The translations under genes were made by a program, and so were the position numbers. 64,000 nucleotides of DNA from Corythucha ciliata (taxonomy: Eukaryota; Arthropoda; Insecta; Hemiptera; Tingidae): NCBI GenBank assembly GCA_038030265.1, contig CM075943.1, positions 59,061,971-59,125,970 of the forward strand. The letters are read 5' to 3'. The notes under the pieces are model-generated. The model made no database searches and was not told the origin of the DNA. It was given only the letters and a program-made list of their open reading frames with translations. This document shows positions 22,601 to 32,699 of the stretch, piece after piece. Within the stretch, counting starts at the first letter, position 1. The number at the start of each line of letters is the position of its first letter.

Positions 22601-22844
22601 TGAGGTCATTTTCTTCTTTTCAAGTCTGAGATAAGGCTGGTTTGATTTAAGTGAGGTCTATGAATACACATTTCGCCCTAAGCGTCACTTAAGTAGGCCT
22701 CAAGTTCTACTCAACTTAAATCTTAAGGGGAGATAAAATATCACCTGGCTGAGCCCTAAGTGAAGTCTCTGAATGCAAAATCTCCATTTAAGTATAAGTT
22801 AAGGCTAAGTTCGGTTTGAGTGACGTTTATGAATACGGCCCTAA

Positions 22845-23202
22845 ATCCTTCAATCATGGGTTAAAACCTGGTATTGAACTGTATGTGCATGCGCTAAGTG
22901 GTTGCGATACAACGTCTACGTTCTTTGGCCAAGGGAAAATGAAGTTTCTTGCCACCTTGAAGAAGGAGCCGACGCTCCAAGAAAAAGTTAATGTATTTTT
23001 GGACAAAAATGCCTTGCCCGAACAGCTCGCAGAAGCGGGAGAGGAATTTCTCGCGGCCCTCTATGGGATAGGTGGCAAGACGTTGAATGACGGGAGATTC
23101 TTACTCTTTTCAAAGGCTGCAGCCCGAACTCATTTCAATCTAGCCCGACTGCCACCGACCCAAGATGCTGCCACATATCACATACTGCGAGCTTACCACC
23201 AG
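22845..23202 (+). pseudogene. PIN-like nuclease/CXC gene, helix-turn-helix (H3TH-like) part after the inserted element
   Basis: Continues the nuclease gene in the same frame: SFNHGLKPGIELYVHALSGC, DTTSTFFGQGKMKFLATLKK, PEQLAEAGEEFLAALYGIGG and AATYHILRAYHQ. The block HALSGCDTTSTFFGQGK sits where FEN1-type nucleases have the Gly-rich helix-three-turn-helix that grips duplex DNA. The exon ends CAG at 23202 before a GT donor. Confidence 0.65.
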
Positions 23203-23299
23203 GTGAAAATTTACTACATTTCTCATTTCACCACTATTACGTACATTTTATACTATATTTCGAGCTTTTTCATATCTTCCGTCGCCTGATCTGTTTCAG
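23203..23299 (+). other. 97-bp spliceosomal intron in the nuclease/CXC gene
   Basis: Starts GTGAAA and ends in a pyrimidine-rich CTGTTTCAG. Splicing joins AYHQ to VQKWLGNEKSPLKLRW in frame, matching the typical family continuation. An intron shows this copy did not arrive as a processed retrocopy. Confidence 0.65.
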
Positions 23300-23705
23300 G
23301 TTCAAAAATGGTTGGGAAATGAGAAAAGCCCATTGAAATTGCGATGGTTCCAATCAGTGCAAGGACTCATTCCAAAAAAAAATGTCCAATGATCCTGCTC
23401 CCTCCCAACTCCTGAAGATGATTTCCTGCGCCTGTAAGAAGGGTTGTGCCAGTGCATGTGGGTGCAGAAAAGCCGGCCTCAAGTGTTCCACGGTGTGCAT
23501 TAATTGCAGTGGCGATTCATGTGAGAATCGACCGGACACACTTGTAGATTTTGACTGTGCAGAAGATTTAGAAGACCCCGCGGAAATGGAAGGCGAAATG
23601 GAAGGCAACACGGAAGACATTTCGAAATTTGTTATAAACGAAGTTACAAGTGTCAAGAGGACGCGTCCTCTGTCAGGCTCTTCCAAGAGGAAAAGGGTGG
23701 ATTAA
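23300..23705 (+). pseudogene. PIN-like nuclease/CXC gene, last exon with CXC (tesmin/TSO1-like) zinc domain
   Basis: Starts VQKWLGNEKSPLKLRWFQSV, then a run of nine A at about 23375 apparently shifts the frame by one. The following frame gives NDPAPSQLLKMISCACKKGC, ASACGCRKAGLKCSTVC and INCSGDSCEN. This is a Cys-rich CXC repeat like those of tesmin/TSO1 proteins, which bind DNA through zinc-linked cysteines. An acidic linker (EDLEDPAEMEGEMEGNTED) and a basic end (SGSSKRKRVD, a plausible nuclear signal) precede the stop at 23705. Only the single homopolymer shift breaks this exon. Confidence 0.7.
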
Positions 23706-26310
23706 CATAATTTTTTTTATTACTTTTGACATCCATGCTATCATTTAGTTGAAATAGTGCATTACTTTTCAGTTTTCAGTCGTAAAGTACATATTTAGTT
23801 TATCAGGCATTTTTAGTCACAATTATGTCATTGCCGAATGAGTTACAACGCGTTTGTGATGTACTTCCTATAAAGGACGAAATGCTAAAAATTAACTATA
23901 CCTATTATAGTTATCTAAACATTGGGGTTACAGAAGTCGTCCTGGTCTATTTTTGTGAGAACGACAATTAAACGAACCCAAAATGGTCACGAATAACGAA
24001 AACCGATAACATTTATTATTCAGCCTACTACGAGTAACGGCCGTACCAACTAATGCAACAATCAATTATTGATCAATGTAGTTACGGAGCTTCTTGGGCG
24101 ACAGTTACCCCTTCACCCCCTCCCATCTCTTTGTTGGAAAGTTCAGCCTAAATCTGAAGGCAGTGTACCATTTTGACCACTAAAATGATTCCACATTGTT
24201 ACAAATGACGAAGACATAAAAACATCAACATCATTTGTCAATTTTGAAAATATATCCTACATTTGACGAGCTGTATCTTAGAAACGATAATACATGTAGA
24301 ACCCGCTTTAGGCTGGTTTTCTCAGAAATTTTCTCAACTTTGAAAAGTTACTTCAAAGCCACAACCGAAAAATGGCTAGTTTACCGTGAAAAAGCCAAAA
24401 ACCCCAAAAAGTCCCAACTTTTTGTGGTTTTTCGAGAATTCCAGGATGATCCCGATGTCTTTCGAGGTCAACAATTTGAACACATCATACCTACACCCCC
24501 CCTAAGAACATGAAGAAAAAAAATCATCTACCCTAATCAATGCAACCTTCGACACCTTATTTTACTGGGCTATAATGTTGTTATCATCATCGTAAGCCTA
24601 ACAAGTAATTTCTGCCCTGAAAGAAGAGAGGGAATTGATTTCTTGCCAAGTGACCATGTAAGTTTGATATGGAGAAAGAGTGATTGTGGTGTTGATGAGG
24701 GGGGGTGGGGTGTTGTTGCTTCAATGTATCGTTTCAAATTGTGTTGGGTTATTCGTTCGAGGCAAATAAACAGAACACGACTTGATGCGGTGGCGATGGA
24801 GTGGTGAGGAAGTAAAAAAAAATCCAAGTTCATTATGTTGCCTCGTTATTCGCTGTGAATGAAACATGAGGACTGAGGAGAGCTTGGAATTAATACGGTC
24901 AACGAACAAAATCATCATGGTTTCACGCTGGTGCGGGTAAGGGGAGGGGGGTGTTGATTACAAAATCATTAAAATTCACTAGCAACCTCTTAGTTTTGTT
25001 CAAACAGCCATAAATTTTAGTGCCGTTTCAATTGAAGTCTGATTCATTCAAATTTAAAGAACTTGAAACTGAAAGGAGAGGGGAAAGGAATGAAAAAAAG
25101 GCTCGCTGATTCCATTGCCTTGAACTTGAAGAATGAAATTGTATAAAATCTCTGAAAATATAAAACAATTAGCAAAGTAGATCCTTCTGTTTGCTATTGC
25201 GAAGTGAAATGCGAGAATGGCTGAGGCAAACATTTACTAAAGCGTTGTTCGGCAGCCAGCTGCTTTAACCCCCCCCCCCCCTTAGAGTAAGTGCGCATTC
25301 TGTAAGTGTGACGGAAAGAACGTCAAATTAAAAGCTTCCACCCTTTAAAAATTTGGAAGGATATTTAATTCTTGGAATTTTTAAGTAACAGCGAAACTTG
25401 TTAAAGACCCTATTTTTCTTTTCTCTGAAGGTTAATCTTCAACCCAGTTAGAGGCGAGCTTTGCGCTAAAATAATTTCTCGCTTAAAAAAAAAAAGAATG
25501 AGAGAGCCGTGAGACCCTTAGGGAAGATCTAAAATCCGTTTCCATGAACAGTATTTTTTTTGGCCCCCCCCCCCCGTACAACCCTTCTTTTTCAGTTTAA
25601 TTCATTTTCCGGAAAAACGGCAAAAATATCAATTTAATTCGTAACGATGCGACCGTTTTCAACAACCTAACAATCTGTTTAATATAGAAAAGAGATGAAG
25701 ACGGCTGTGATATAAAAAAAGGTCTCAAATCATCTTCCACTAATCCCTTTTTTAATCCTTTTTGTGGAAAAGTTTCAGCAGAGTTGCAAGTATCTCATTA
25801 GGCTCCGCACTGAAATTAAAAAAACAAACATCCAATTTACCGCTACTCACGGTATACGTTTTTAAGGAAATTAATTTTCAGCCTAACGAGAAAATTTACA
25901 GTTTAATTGAGCTTATGAATTTGAAAACAAACATAAAGTAAAGCGTGTGGTTTTGGCGTGATGGAAGTCGGTTGGGTGGGTGGGAGGGTTACCAACTTGA
26001 ACACATTCTTTCTAATGAAGTGAAGGAATTTGCTGAACCACCGAAATGTAAGGTCTGCCGGTGGCAGCTAGGAGAGAAAGTCTCCTATGTCACCCCAGAG
26101 ACTGCCACCCCTTTCTAGCACTTTAACATCGATATCGGTAAGTGAATTGAAGAATGTCCGGTAACTGTAAGTGACCTTTTATTTTCTACATTTACTTCTA
26201 AACGTAAAATTTAGTCAAGTGCGTTTTTTTTATTTATTTATTTTTATTTTTTATTAACGCGTCGGCATTAGGAACAGGCACTGGGAACAACGACGAAGTA
26301 TAGGCCATAC
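23706..26310. other. intron sequence between the mobile gene and the receptor exon; no gene seen
   Basis: AT-rich, with several homopolymers (C11-12 near 25269, C10 near 25566, A9-11 runs). No recognisable protein, RNA gene or terminal inverted repeat was found. The 3' end of the nuclease/CXC element could lie just after 23705, but no boundary is visible. Confidence 0.4.
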
Positions 26311-26592
26311 CTTGGAAATTGACGCTTCGGAGATATTTCAAAAGGTCCGGTCCTTTTGTCGGGACCATTCGTTCGCAAAGTCCTTTGGAACCGGGGCAGA
26401 GTTCACGGTGCATGTCCTGTAGAGCGATGGCTAGAGCCATAACAGCGTCGGAGACAAATTGAAGTTGATTCTCGAACGCCGTGTTTTCCCGTGTGAGTCG
26501 TTCCTGCCTCGTGCACGGTCGAGTGTACTTTTTATTGTAGGGCGTTCGCGATGAATTGGGGTATTTGCATTGAAAGTGATCCTCCCAGAACT
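26311..26592 (-). CDS. metabotropic glutamate receptor-like gene, ligand-binding-domain exon (upstream of the two seen)
   Basis: A 282-bp exon (94 codons) of a class C receptor. It reads FWEDHFQCKYPNSS, CTRQERLTRENTAFENQL, QFVSDAVMALAIALQDMHRE, LCPGSKGLCERMVP and GPDLLKYLRSVNFQG. The F-W-E-x-x-F-x-C, Q-F-V-x-D-A-V-x-A-x-A-x-A-L-x-x-M-H-R-x-L-C and L-C-x-x-M blocks are characteristic of metabotropic glutamate receptors. The acceptor is TTTATTTTTCAG and the donor GTATGG, both phase 1. It joins in frame to the exon at 3187-3336. Further 5' exons are expected at higher coordinates but none was recognised up to 64000. Confidence 0.92.
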
Positions 26593-28084
26593 CTGAAAAA
26601 TAAAGATACATTTTTACATGAATGCACTGAAACACGCCTTTTACCAAATCACAACATTTATCGCGCACTGAATTAGGAACCATTGCCCATTACAACAATT
26701 TCTCAAAGAGATTTATATGTGCTATTAAAGAGGAATGACTGCATACGTTGAAATTAGAGAGCAACTTAAACAAATTAAAAATTCCCCCACCCTAACATTA
26801 GATACAAAAAGCCACTACTAATTTATTTAGCTCAAAGCTTCACACACGATTCAAGAATCAACGCCATTTCTCGCAAAATCATGAATAAACACCGACGAAT
26901 CGAAAGCGTTTAATCTTACTTCTCAGAAATGTTGTTTCTGTTTGGTGTATGCTAAACATACATTTCAATTAAATGTGAGACTGAATAAACCCTTCTTTCG
27001 CATGTCTGAACCGCTTTCAGACACTTAATTTTTGCAACTCTCCGTTATATTAAATTTAGCTTTAGAATTATTTTATAAAAGCGCACTTTTGGCCTGTTAC
27101 GCGTGATATTTTACCGTCTATTGAAAACAGTCCCTTTAAATTCACGCCCGCAGTAAAAAACAATAGAAGGGTCGCTGTTGAAAAGGCAATCAGTTAGTTA
27201 GAGAATGGTATAGAAAACGTGAACAAGTAGTCTTTCACTTTTAAATTTTCTGGAAAGTTCGTGGAGGTGGGGATAAAATTAACAAAAAACTGTCAATTAC
27301 TATAGTTCGCCCAGGTGTATCAGATTTTGTGACAGAAATCAACTTTTGAGCCATATTTTCGACTCGCTATTCTACGTTGAATTCCGTGAAGAATAGACAC
27401 TTTTGGGATCAATGTGCCATTTCTGACTCGAAAGATCTGTTTCTGTGACGTGAGGGGGGTGGCGGATTCAATTTTTTTTGGCTGACCAGCGAAATTACAG
27501 AAATTATTACGGGATAGAGCCTATGAAGTAGACGACTGTTTGTGTCATCCCTGCCCTGGTTATTAATCATTATTACAACATTTGTGACCGCTTTGAGCGC
27601 GTTTTCATGAGCCCCGCAAATGTATTCGCGAATGTAGGCCGTGCAACAAGGTCGTCAGCATAGGTCACTGTGCCTTAATATTCTCGATATGGCTACGAAT
27701 TAACGCTTTTCATTAATGTTAACTGTGAACTAGCGCTTTTCCCAGACTTTTAGCCTTGGGCTTGCTACTTGAAAAGCCCACTATTGTCTTTCAGTTTGAT
27801 CAACTAGCTCCCTGGGTTTTTATGGTTCAAAAGCGGGCCCAATATTAGTGATGTGAAAAGCAAGACCAAGACCTGATATAGTCCGGGTCACTAAGAATAT
27901 ATCTGACCCTACTTTTTACATTATTTCATAGCAATACGTAACCTACATATTGAAACTGTCATAAGGGATGTAGCCATAATTGCCAGCACCTTCAATTTCA
28001 CCCCGTAGAGGATTATCGTTGACCAACCGGTTCAACCAAGGAACTTGAAAAATTGATGTGTGCTAAAAAATAGCCAATACCTAA
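26593..28084. other. upstream receptor intron; no gene seen, one shared repeat block
   Basis: No coding similarity. Bases 27513-27570 (cctatgaagtagacgactgtttgtg, with a following ccctggttatt) match 13150-13225, indicating a dispersed repeat end. The rest is AT-rich and unassigned. Confidence 0.45.
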
Positions 28085-28640
28085 TAAAAATTGTTATTCC
28101 AAACGTAATGATAATGAACAAACAGGCGCGCCAGAAAAAATGCTAAACCTGACGATTTGCACTGTGAAATGGGCTAAACTGACAATTTTCTGGCGATTTT
28201 CACTGTATAAATGGGCGGTCTGCCTCGCATCAGAAAATAGCTAAACTGACACTACGCGCCCTGAACATGGCTAAACTAACTGCGCGCCTATAAAAAAGCC
28301 AAATTGAAGATTCAAGCATTGAAAATATCGAAGCAAATAATGATTTCTGGCCTGATAATGGTAAAATCGACCACCCACTCTCACGCCGAAAATAGCCAAC
28401 CTGAACACTCACTCAACATGGTTCAACACTGACTACTTGCGCATTACCTCAACGGACTATTCATGCCCGAATTCTGCTAAAATGACCATTCGCGCCCAAA
28501 AATAGCAAAATTGAAGATTTGCGGCCTTCAAAGTGGCTAAACAGTCAATTTGCGCGCTAAAAAATTGCCAAATAGTTACGGCTCCAAATAATTTGCATAT
28601 ATGCACACTAAAAATGACTAAACTAACGATTGACGTCATT
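28085..28640. repeat. degenerate array, type 3, reverse orientation (empty-site copy)
   Basis: Units around aaatggctaaactgacgattcgcgcc, about 30 bp. From 28120 to 28460 it is closely similar, unit for unit, to 37230-37570, so the two are copies of one larger repeat rather than independent arrays. At about 28450 it contains the uninterrupted site acctcaacggactattc, which in the other copy is split by an insertion. Confidence 0.75.
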
Positions 28641-28757
28641 ACAATGCCCAAAGTTTTGTTCCGACAGCAGCCTGTCGGGTAAAGTGCATTTCATTTATCC
28701 GGTCATGCACCATTTATACGGTAATCGTTTAAGTTTGAATGAGATCATGATATTATA

Positions 28758-31740
28758 CAGTGGTGGCGGAACCGGGGGGGGGGCAGGGTGGGCGGCCGCC
28801 CCCCCGGAATTTAGTCTGGGGTCGCCCCCCCAGGCTTCAATGCCAATCTTCTATCCCGAATACTGCACCCAAAGTTCTTGTTCTAACCTTTTCGCTTCTT
28901 ATTCGAGGACCAAGCGACCGCCAAGCGATCGAAAACCCTGGATCATTTGCGAGAAGATGAAAAATAGCAATGCCTAGAACATTCGCCCCCTCCCCATTTT
29001 TCACTTTTCTGCAGACTTTTTGTTAGGTATATTATTGATTCTTCTTCTACACTTTACCCCTGCCATCCGGCAAAGGAGGGCGACCCACCTATCGGCCACC
29101 CTCCCCGGAGAGGGTTTTAGCCCAAATTTAAGCAATATGAAGCACAGGCGTAGCAAGGGGCGTGCGGCGTGTGCGGTGCGCACCGGGCATCTCTACCCTG
29201 GGGGCATCAAACCCGCTGTTTTGTTATGCGATCACCGCTACCCAGTTGCGGAACAACACTTGTCCGGGGCCCGGGGCGGAAATCTCTAGGAGGCCCTTTA
29301 CTCTAATTAAACCGTAAATATACTTTTTTGCAGCTTTGAAGTACATATTTTCCTCGATTTTAGCCACGAAATTGCCTCTAAAGTGCGTTTTCTCAATTTT
29401 TTCCGCGAATTAGCTCATTTTCTCATTTTTAGCTGCGAATCGGCGCTTTTTACAAGCTCTTACCGTGAAGTTGCCTTAATAATCCGCAAATTAGGTAGCG
29501 TTTAAGTGCTCTTTCCCAATTTTATCCGCAAATTATCAATTTTTCTTAATTTAAGCCGTAAATTCGCGCTTTTCTCCATTACAAAAAAAAACCATTCGTG
29601 TTTTTCTCTATTTATTACCCTCGAATTAGCGCTTTTTCACAGTTTTAGCCGCTTGAATTAGCGCTTTTTCTCAATTTTATTCCCAAAGTTCCCCAAGAAT
29701 GTGCAAGTTGGGGTATTCTCAACTTCAGCTGTGAATTAGCCTTTTTACCCCTAATTTAGCAGTGAATGGGCACATTTTTTAATTTTAGCTGGAAATTATA
29801 GCACTTTTTCTCGATTTTATCTGCAAAATTGAAATGTTTTGTACCTTAGTTGTGAATTAAAGTTTTCCTCCACTTTTAGACGCAAATTCGCGTTTTTCTC
29901 TATTTCACGCCGTGAATCGCAGCGCTTTTTCTCAATTTCAGTCCCAGCCCCGAGAATCCGCGAGTTGGCGTTTTCTGTGAATTCGCACTTTTTCCCAATG
30001 TTTAAAGCTGCCAAATTGTAACACTTTATCATAATAGCGTGTTTCTCTATTTTTAGACTCGAATTCGCGTTGTTCTCTTTTTTATCCTTGAACTAGCGTT
30101 TTTCTCATCTTTAGCGCGTGAATTAGCGCTTTTCAACTTCAGCCTTAAAGTTGCCCCTAAGAATTGGCGAATTGGCGTTTTCTCTCATTTTCAGCTGTGA
30201 ATTAGCGTTTTGTTTCTCAATTTTAGCAGTAAATTAGCACATTTTCTTAATTTTAGCGTTTTTTCTTGATCTTATCCGTAGAATCGTAATTTTTCATACC
30301 TTAGCTGAGTTTTCCTCCACTTTTATCTAGACGCAAATTCGCGTTTTTGACTATTTCACCCGTGAATTAGCGCTTTTTCTAAATTTCAGTCCCAATGTTG
30401 CCCCGAGAATGCTTGAGTTGGCGTTTCTCCCTTTTAGCTGTGAATTTGCGCTTGTTCTAAATTTTGAAAGTTGCTAAATTGTAGCACTTTATCACAATTT
30501 TAGCAGTAAATTAGAGGTTTTTTTTTTTTTTTTTTTTTTTTTTCAAGACGACGCGAATTTGCGTTTTTCTCTTTTTCATCCTTGAATTAGCGCTTTTCTC
30601 AGTTTTAGCTGCGTAAATTAGACCTTTTTCCTAATTTCTCTCCCAACAATTCGTGATTTTGCGTTATCTCAATGTCAGCTGTCCATTAGCTAGCGCTTTT
30701 TCTTAATATTAACAGCCATAAATTTCAGCAATTTTTCTCAATTTCAGCCGCGAATCAGCGTTTTACTCACTTTTACAAGCGAGTTTAGCCATTCGTTTTC
30801 ATCTTATCTACTTGAAAATCCCGATTTTTCATCTTCATGCTATTAAGGGGCCCCCATCCGAACCCCGGATCCGGATTTCTAGTTATGCCCCTACCTGCAT
30901 TCCACACTTTGCTGTTTTATTTGAGTACGAATGATTATCGTTTATTATTTAAAACGAATACTTGCCATATTCTTGTGGCAAAAAAACAACTAAGAAATCA
31001 ATAATAGTATATGTATACGCAGGAGCTAAAGTCGTGGCTCTAAAACGCCGTAAAATTTGCCGCGGTACATTACATTACAAGCCCGGCGGGCGAGGCGAGG
31101 TAAATCCCCTTCCTACGAGTGATGTACGACTTTTTTCACGCGACAGCAAGGAAATGATAAAACTGACTTTGACAAATTGACTACTGACTTCTCGTGTCTT
31201 TAGTTTAAGAAGACCTTGAACGAGGTTATAACCCGAGTTCATTTACTCTCCGTACTAGGACGGAAAATATTTTCTGGACTAGTACAGAAAATTTCTCGAA
31301 TGTCACTGTGCGGTAATGGTCAATTTCCCAGACATTTTTGGGTACAGAAAATGACTACTTTCGGAGCATGTCGCTTGAAAAATACTTTAGTTCCTAGGCA
31401 TGAAAAGAGACACTTTTGGGACTCATTTGCGGCCGTAAAATTCGGTTTTAGTATCATGTGGGATAAAAATAAAATATTATTAGTCAAAAACCTATCAAGA
31501 ATCAGGCCGTTGTATACCACATTCAAATCATTCCCTAAATGCTGAAAATTCAACACTATTGGGCACCTCCATACAATACCTTGCCTCCTCTATTTACTTA
31601 AAATTGAGAACTACACTACACTTCACCTTCTATTGATGAAAACTAAGGAAGTGATGGTAGTGTAGGGTATGGTGGGGAAGGGAAGGGGGAAGCGCCTTAA
31701 TTTTCGCCCCCCCTGAACCAAAATACTTCCGCCGCCACTG
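28758..31740. mobile_element. 2.98-kb hAT-like TIR element with 8-bp target duplication
   Basis: Left end CAGTGGTGGCGGAACC; right end, inverted, CAGTGGCGGCGGAAG. Flanked by ATATTATA at 28750-28757 and 31741-31748. The opposite arm of the host foldback (near 32185) has the uninterrupted sequence, supporting the excision point. CAG-starting TIRs with 8-bp duplications indicate hAT. The interior has no transposase: it carries a GC-rich block at 29130-29300, a type-4 array, a possible further hAT-like end (caggcgtagcaagggg at 29146 against the inverse of gcccctacctg at 30898), and unassigned sequence to 31740. Non-autonomous. Confidence 0.8.
29330..30840. repeat. degenerate array, type 4 (theme: gcgctttttctcaattttagccgcgaatta, period about 30 bp)
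   Basis: About 40-50 imperfect units of tttctcaattttagccgcgaattagcg inside the hAT-like element, with a T24 homopolymer at about 30520. No protein. The same theme occurs at 37700-38275, 59870-60050 and 61720-62210, and in reverse orientation at 33790-34058 and 55215-55870. Confidence 0.8.
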
Positions 31741-32213
31741 ATATTATAAATGAAATTCAGGCCGCGATAGAAATTCAAAATCAACTGTTCGAAAAAAGTG
31801 TCAAAGGCTGGAATTTCCCCATGTTCCTGGCGCAGGGGGCTAGACTAGATACAATTTAAAATTCAATTGTTCGTTAGTCCAAAAATTTTGGCATGATACC
31901 TATGTTGTACGCATTTTTTCTCACCGTCATTTCGCTCACTGGGAAAAATACTGGTACAACTCAAATAAGCTTTTCTGAACAATCAAGTTTGGATTAAATT
32001 AAATTAAATTAATCCAAACCGGATTGTTCAGAAAAACTTTTTTGAGTTGTACCAGTATTCTTCCCTGCAGAGAGTGATTTTATCTTCAGCAAGAGTGCGA
32101 CAGGAGGACATGATGAAAATGTTTTGATTTGTTCTTATTTTTCTAAAATTGATTTTGAATTTCTGTCGCGGCCTGAATTTCATTTATAATACGATGATCT
32201 CATTCAAACTTAA

Positions 32214-32605
32214 GGGGGAGTTGCACATGTGTTTCCTCGACCCCCCTCCAATCTTACCTCGCCTACTCCGCGTTACGGAAATTACCGCCGTATTTCTGCA
32301 CCAATCGTGGAACTTCAAGGGCTCATTTAAATCTTCAGGAAATTCCGCACAAGCGTACGATCTTCCTTTTTCATATTTCATTCCTAAAATAACTGTAAAA
32401 CGCACACAAACGTTTACCTTGAAAATTCACACTCTTTCGGCGACTTATTTAGGAAAGCATCGTACGCTTGTGCGGAATTTCCTGAAGATTTAAATGAGCC
32501 TTTGAAGTCCACGATTGGTGCAGAAATACGGTGGTAATTTCCGTAACGCGGAGTAGGCGAGGGATGATTTGAGGGGGGTCGAGGAAACACATGTACAACT
32601 CCCCC
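32214..32605. mobile_element. 392-bp TTAA-type foldback MITE nested in the long foldback
   Basis: Ends GGGGGAGTTG...CAACTCCCCC; arms of about 150 bp pair (32214-32367 with 32457-32605), leaving a loop of about 90 bp. Flanked by TTAA at 32210-32213 and 32606-32609. The left arm of the enclosing element (about 28726-28740) shows the empty site with a single TTAA. A TTAA duplication points to the piggyBac or Kolobok superfamilies; which one is undecided. Confidence 0.82.
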
Positions 32606-32699
32606 TTAAACGATTACCGTATAAATGGTGCATGACCGGATAAATGAAATGCACTTTACCCGACAGGCTGCTGTCTGAACAAAACTTTTTATGTCCTAG

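Larger units (their letters stand above)
17231..22841. mobile_element. 5.6-kb TIR element (PIF/Harbinger-like, TAA target duplication) inserted in the nuclease/CXC gene
   Basis: Left end GAGCCGTATTCATAAACG; right end, inverted, GGGCCGTATTCATAAACG. Inverted similarity extends about 50 bp (CACTCAAA..., TTAACTTATRCT), followed by subterminal copies of aagtctaagtt-type motifs on both sides (17300-17380, 22640-22810). Flanked by TAA at 17228-17230 and 22842-22844. Excising the element with one TAA rejoins the nuclease gene in frame. A 3-bp TAA duplication is diagnostic for PIF/Harbinger. The interior holds N-terminal exons resembling a HARBI1 transposase near the right end, two long degenerate arrays, and 17270-18990, where I see no gene. 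It is probably non-autonomous. Confidence 0.82.
3337..26310 (-). other. about 23-kb phase-1 intron of the glutamate receptor gene, packed with transposons
   Basis: Bounded by a donor (exon ends CAAG, then GTATGG, minus strand, at 26310) and an acceptor at 3337. The flanking exons join in frame in the order expected for the ligand-binding domain. Nearly all recognisable content is mobile: Harbinger, Gypsy, LINE, Copia, MITE, a nuclease/CXC mobile-like gene and degenerate arrays. Most of these coding pieces run on the plus strand, antisense to the receptor gene. Confidence 0.8.
28650..32688. mobile_element. long-arm foldback element (host of two nested insertions)
   Basis: The left terminal segment 28650-28757 (aaagttttgttc..., cagcagcctgtcgggtaaag, catttatacggtaatcgttt) is the inverse of 32605-32688. 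Inward, the left arm continues after an inserted hAT-like element at about 31749 (aaatgaaattcaggccgcga) and matches the inverse of 32140-32190. The arms meet at a short AT palindrome centred near 31997 (ctggtacaactcaaa / ttgagttgtaccag). Without the two insertions the element is about 660 bp, almost entirely arms. No clear target duplication is visible. No coding capacity. Confidence 0.78.

Noticed and set aside
24235..24513. 92-codon plus-strand open frame in the receptor intron
   Set aside because: Composition-driven; no family motifs and no splice-consistent neighbours.
29330..30840. Regularly spaced repeats that superficially recall a CRISPR array
   Set aside because: Units are highly diverged with no constant repeat/variable spacer distinction, in a eukaryotic transposon context.
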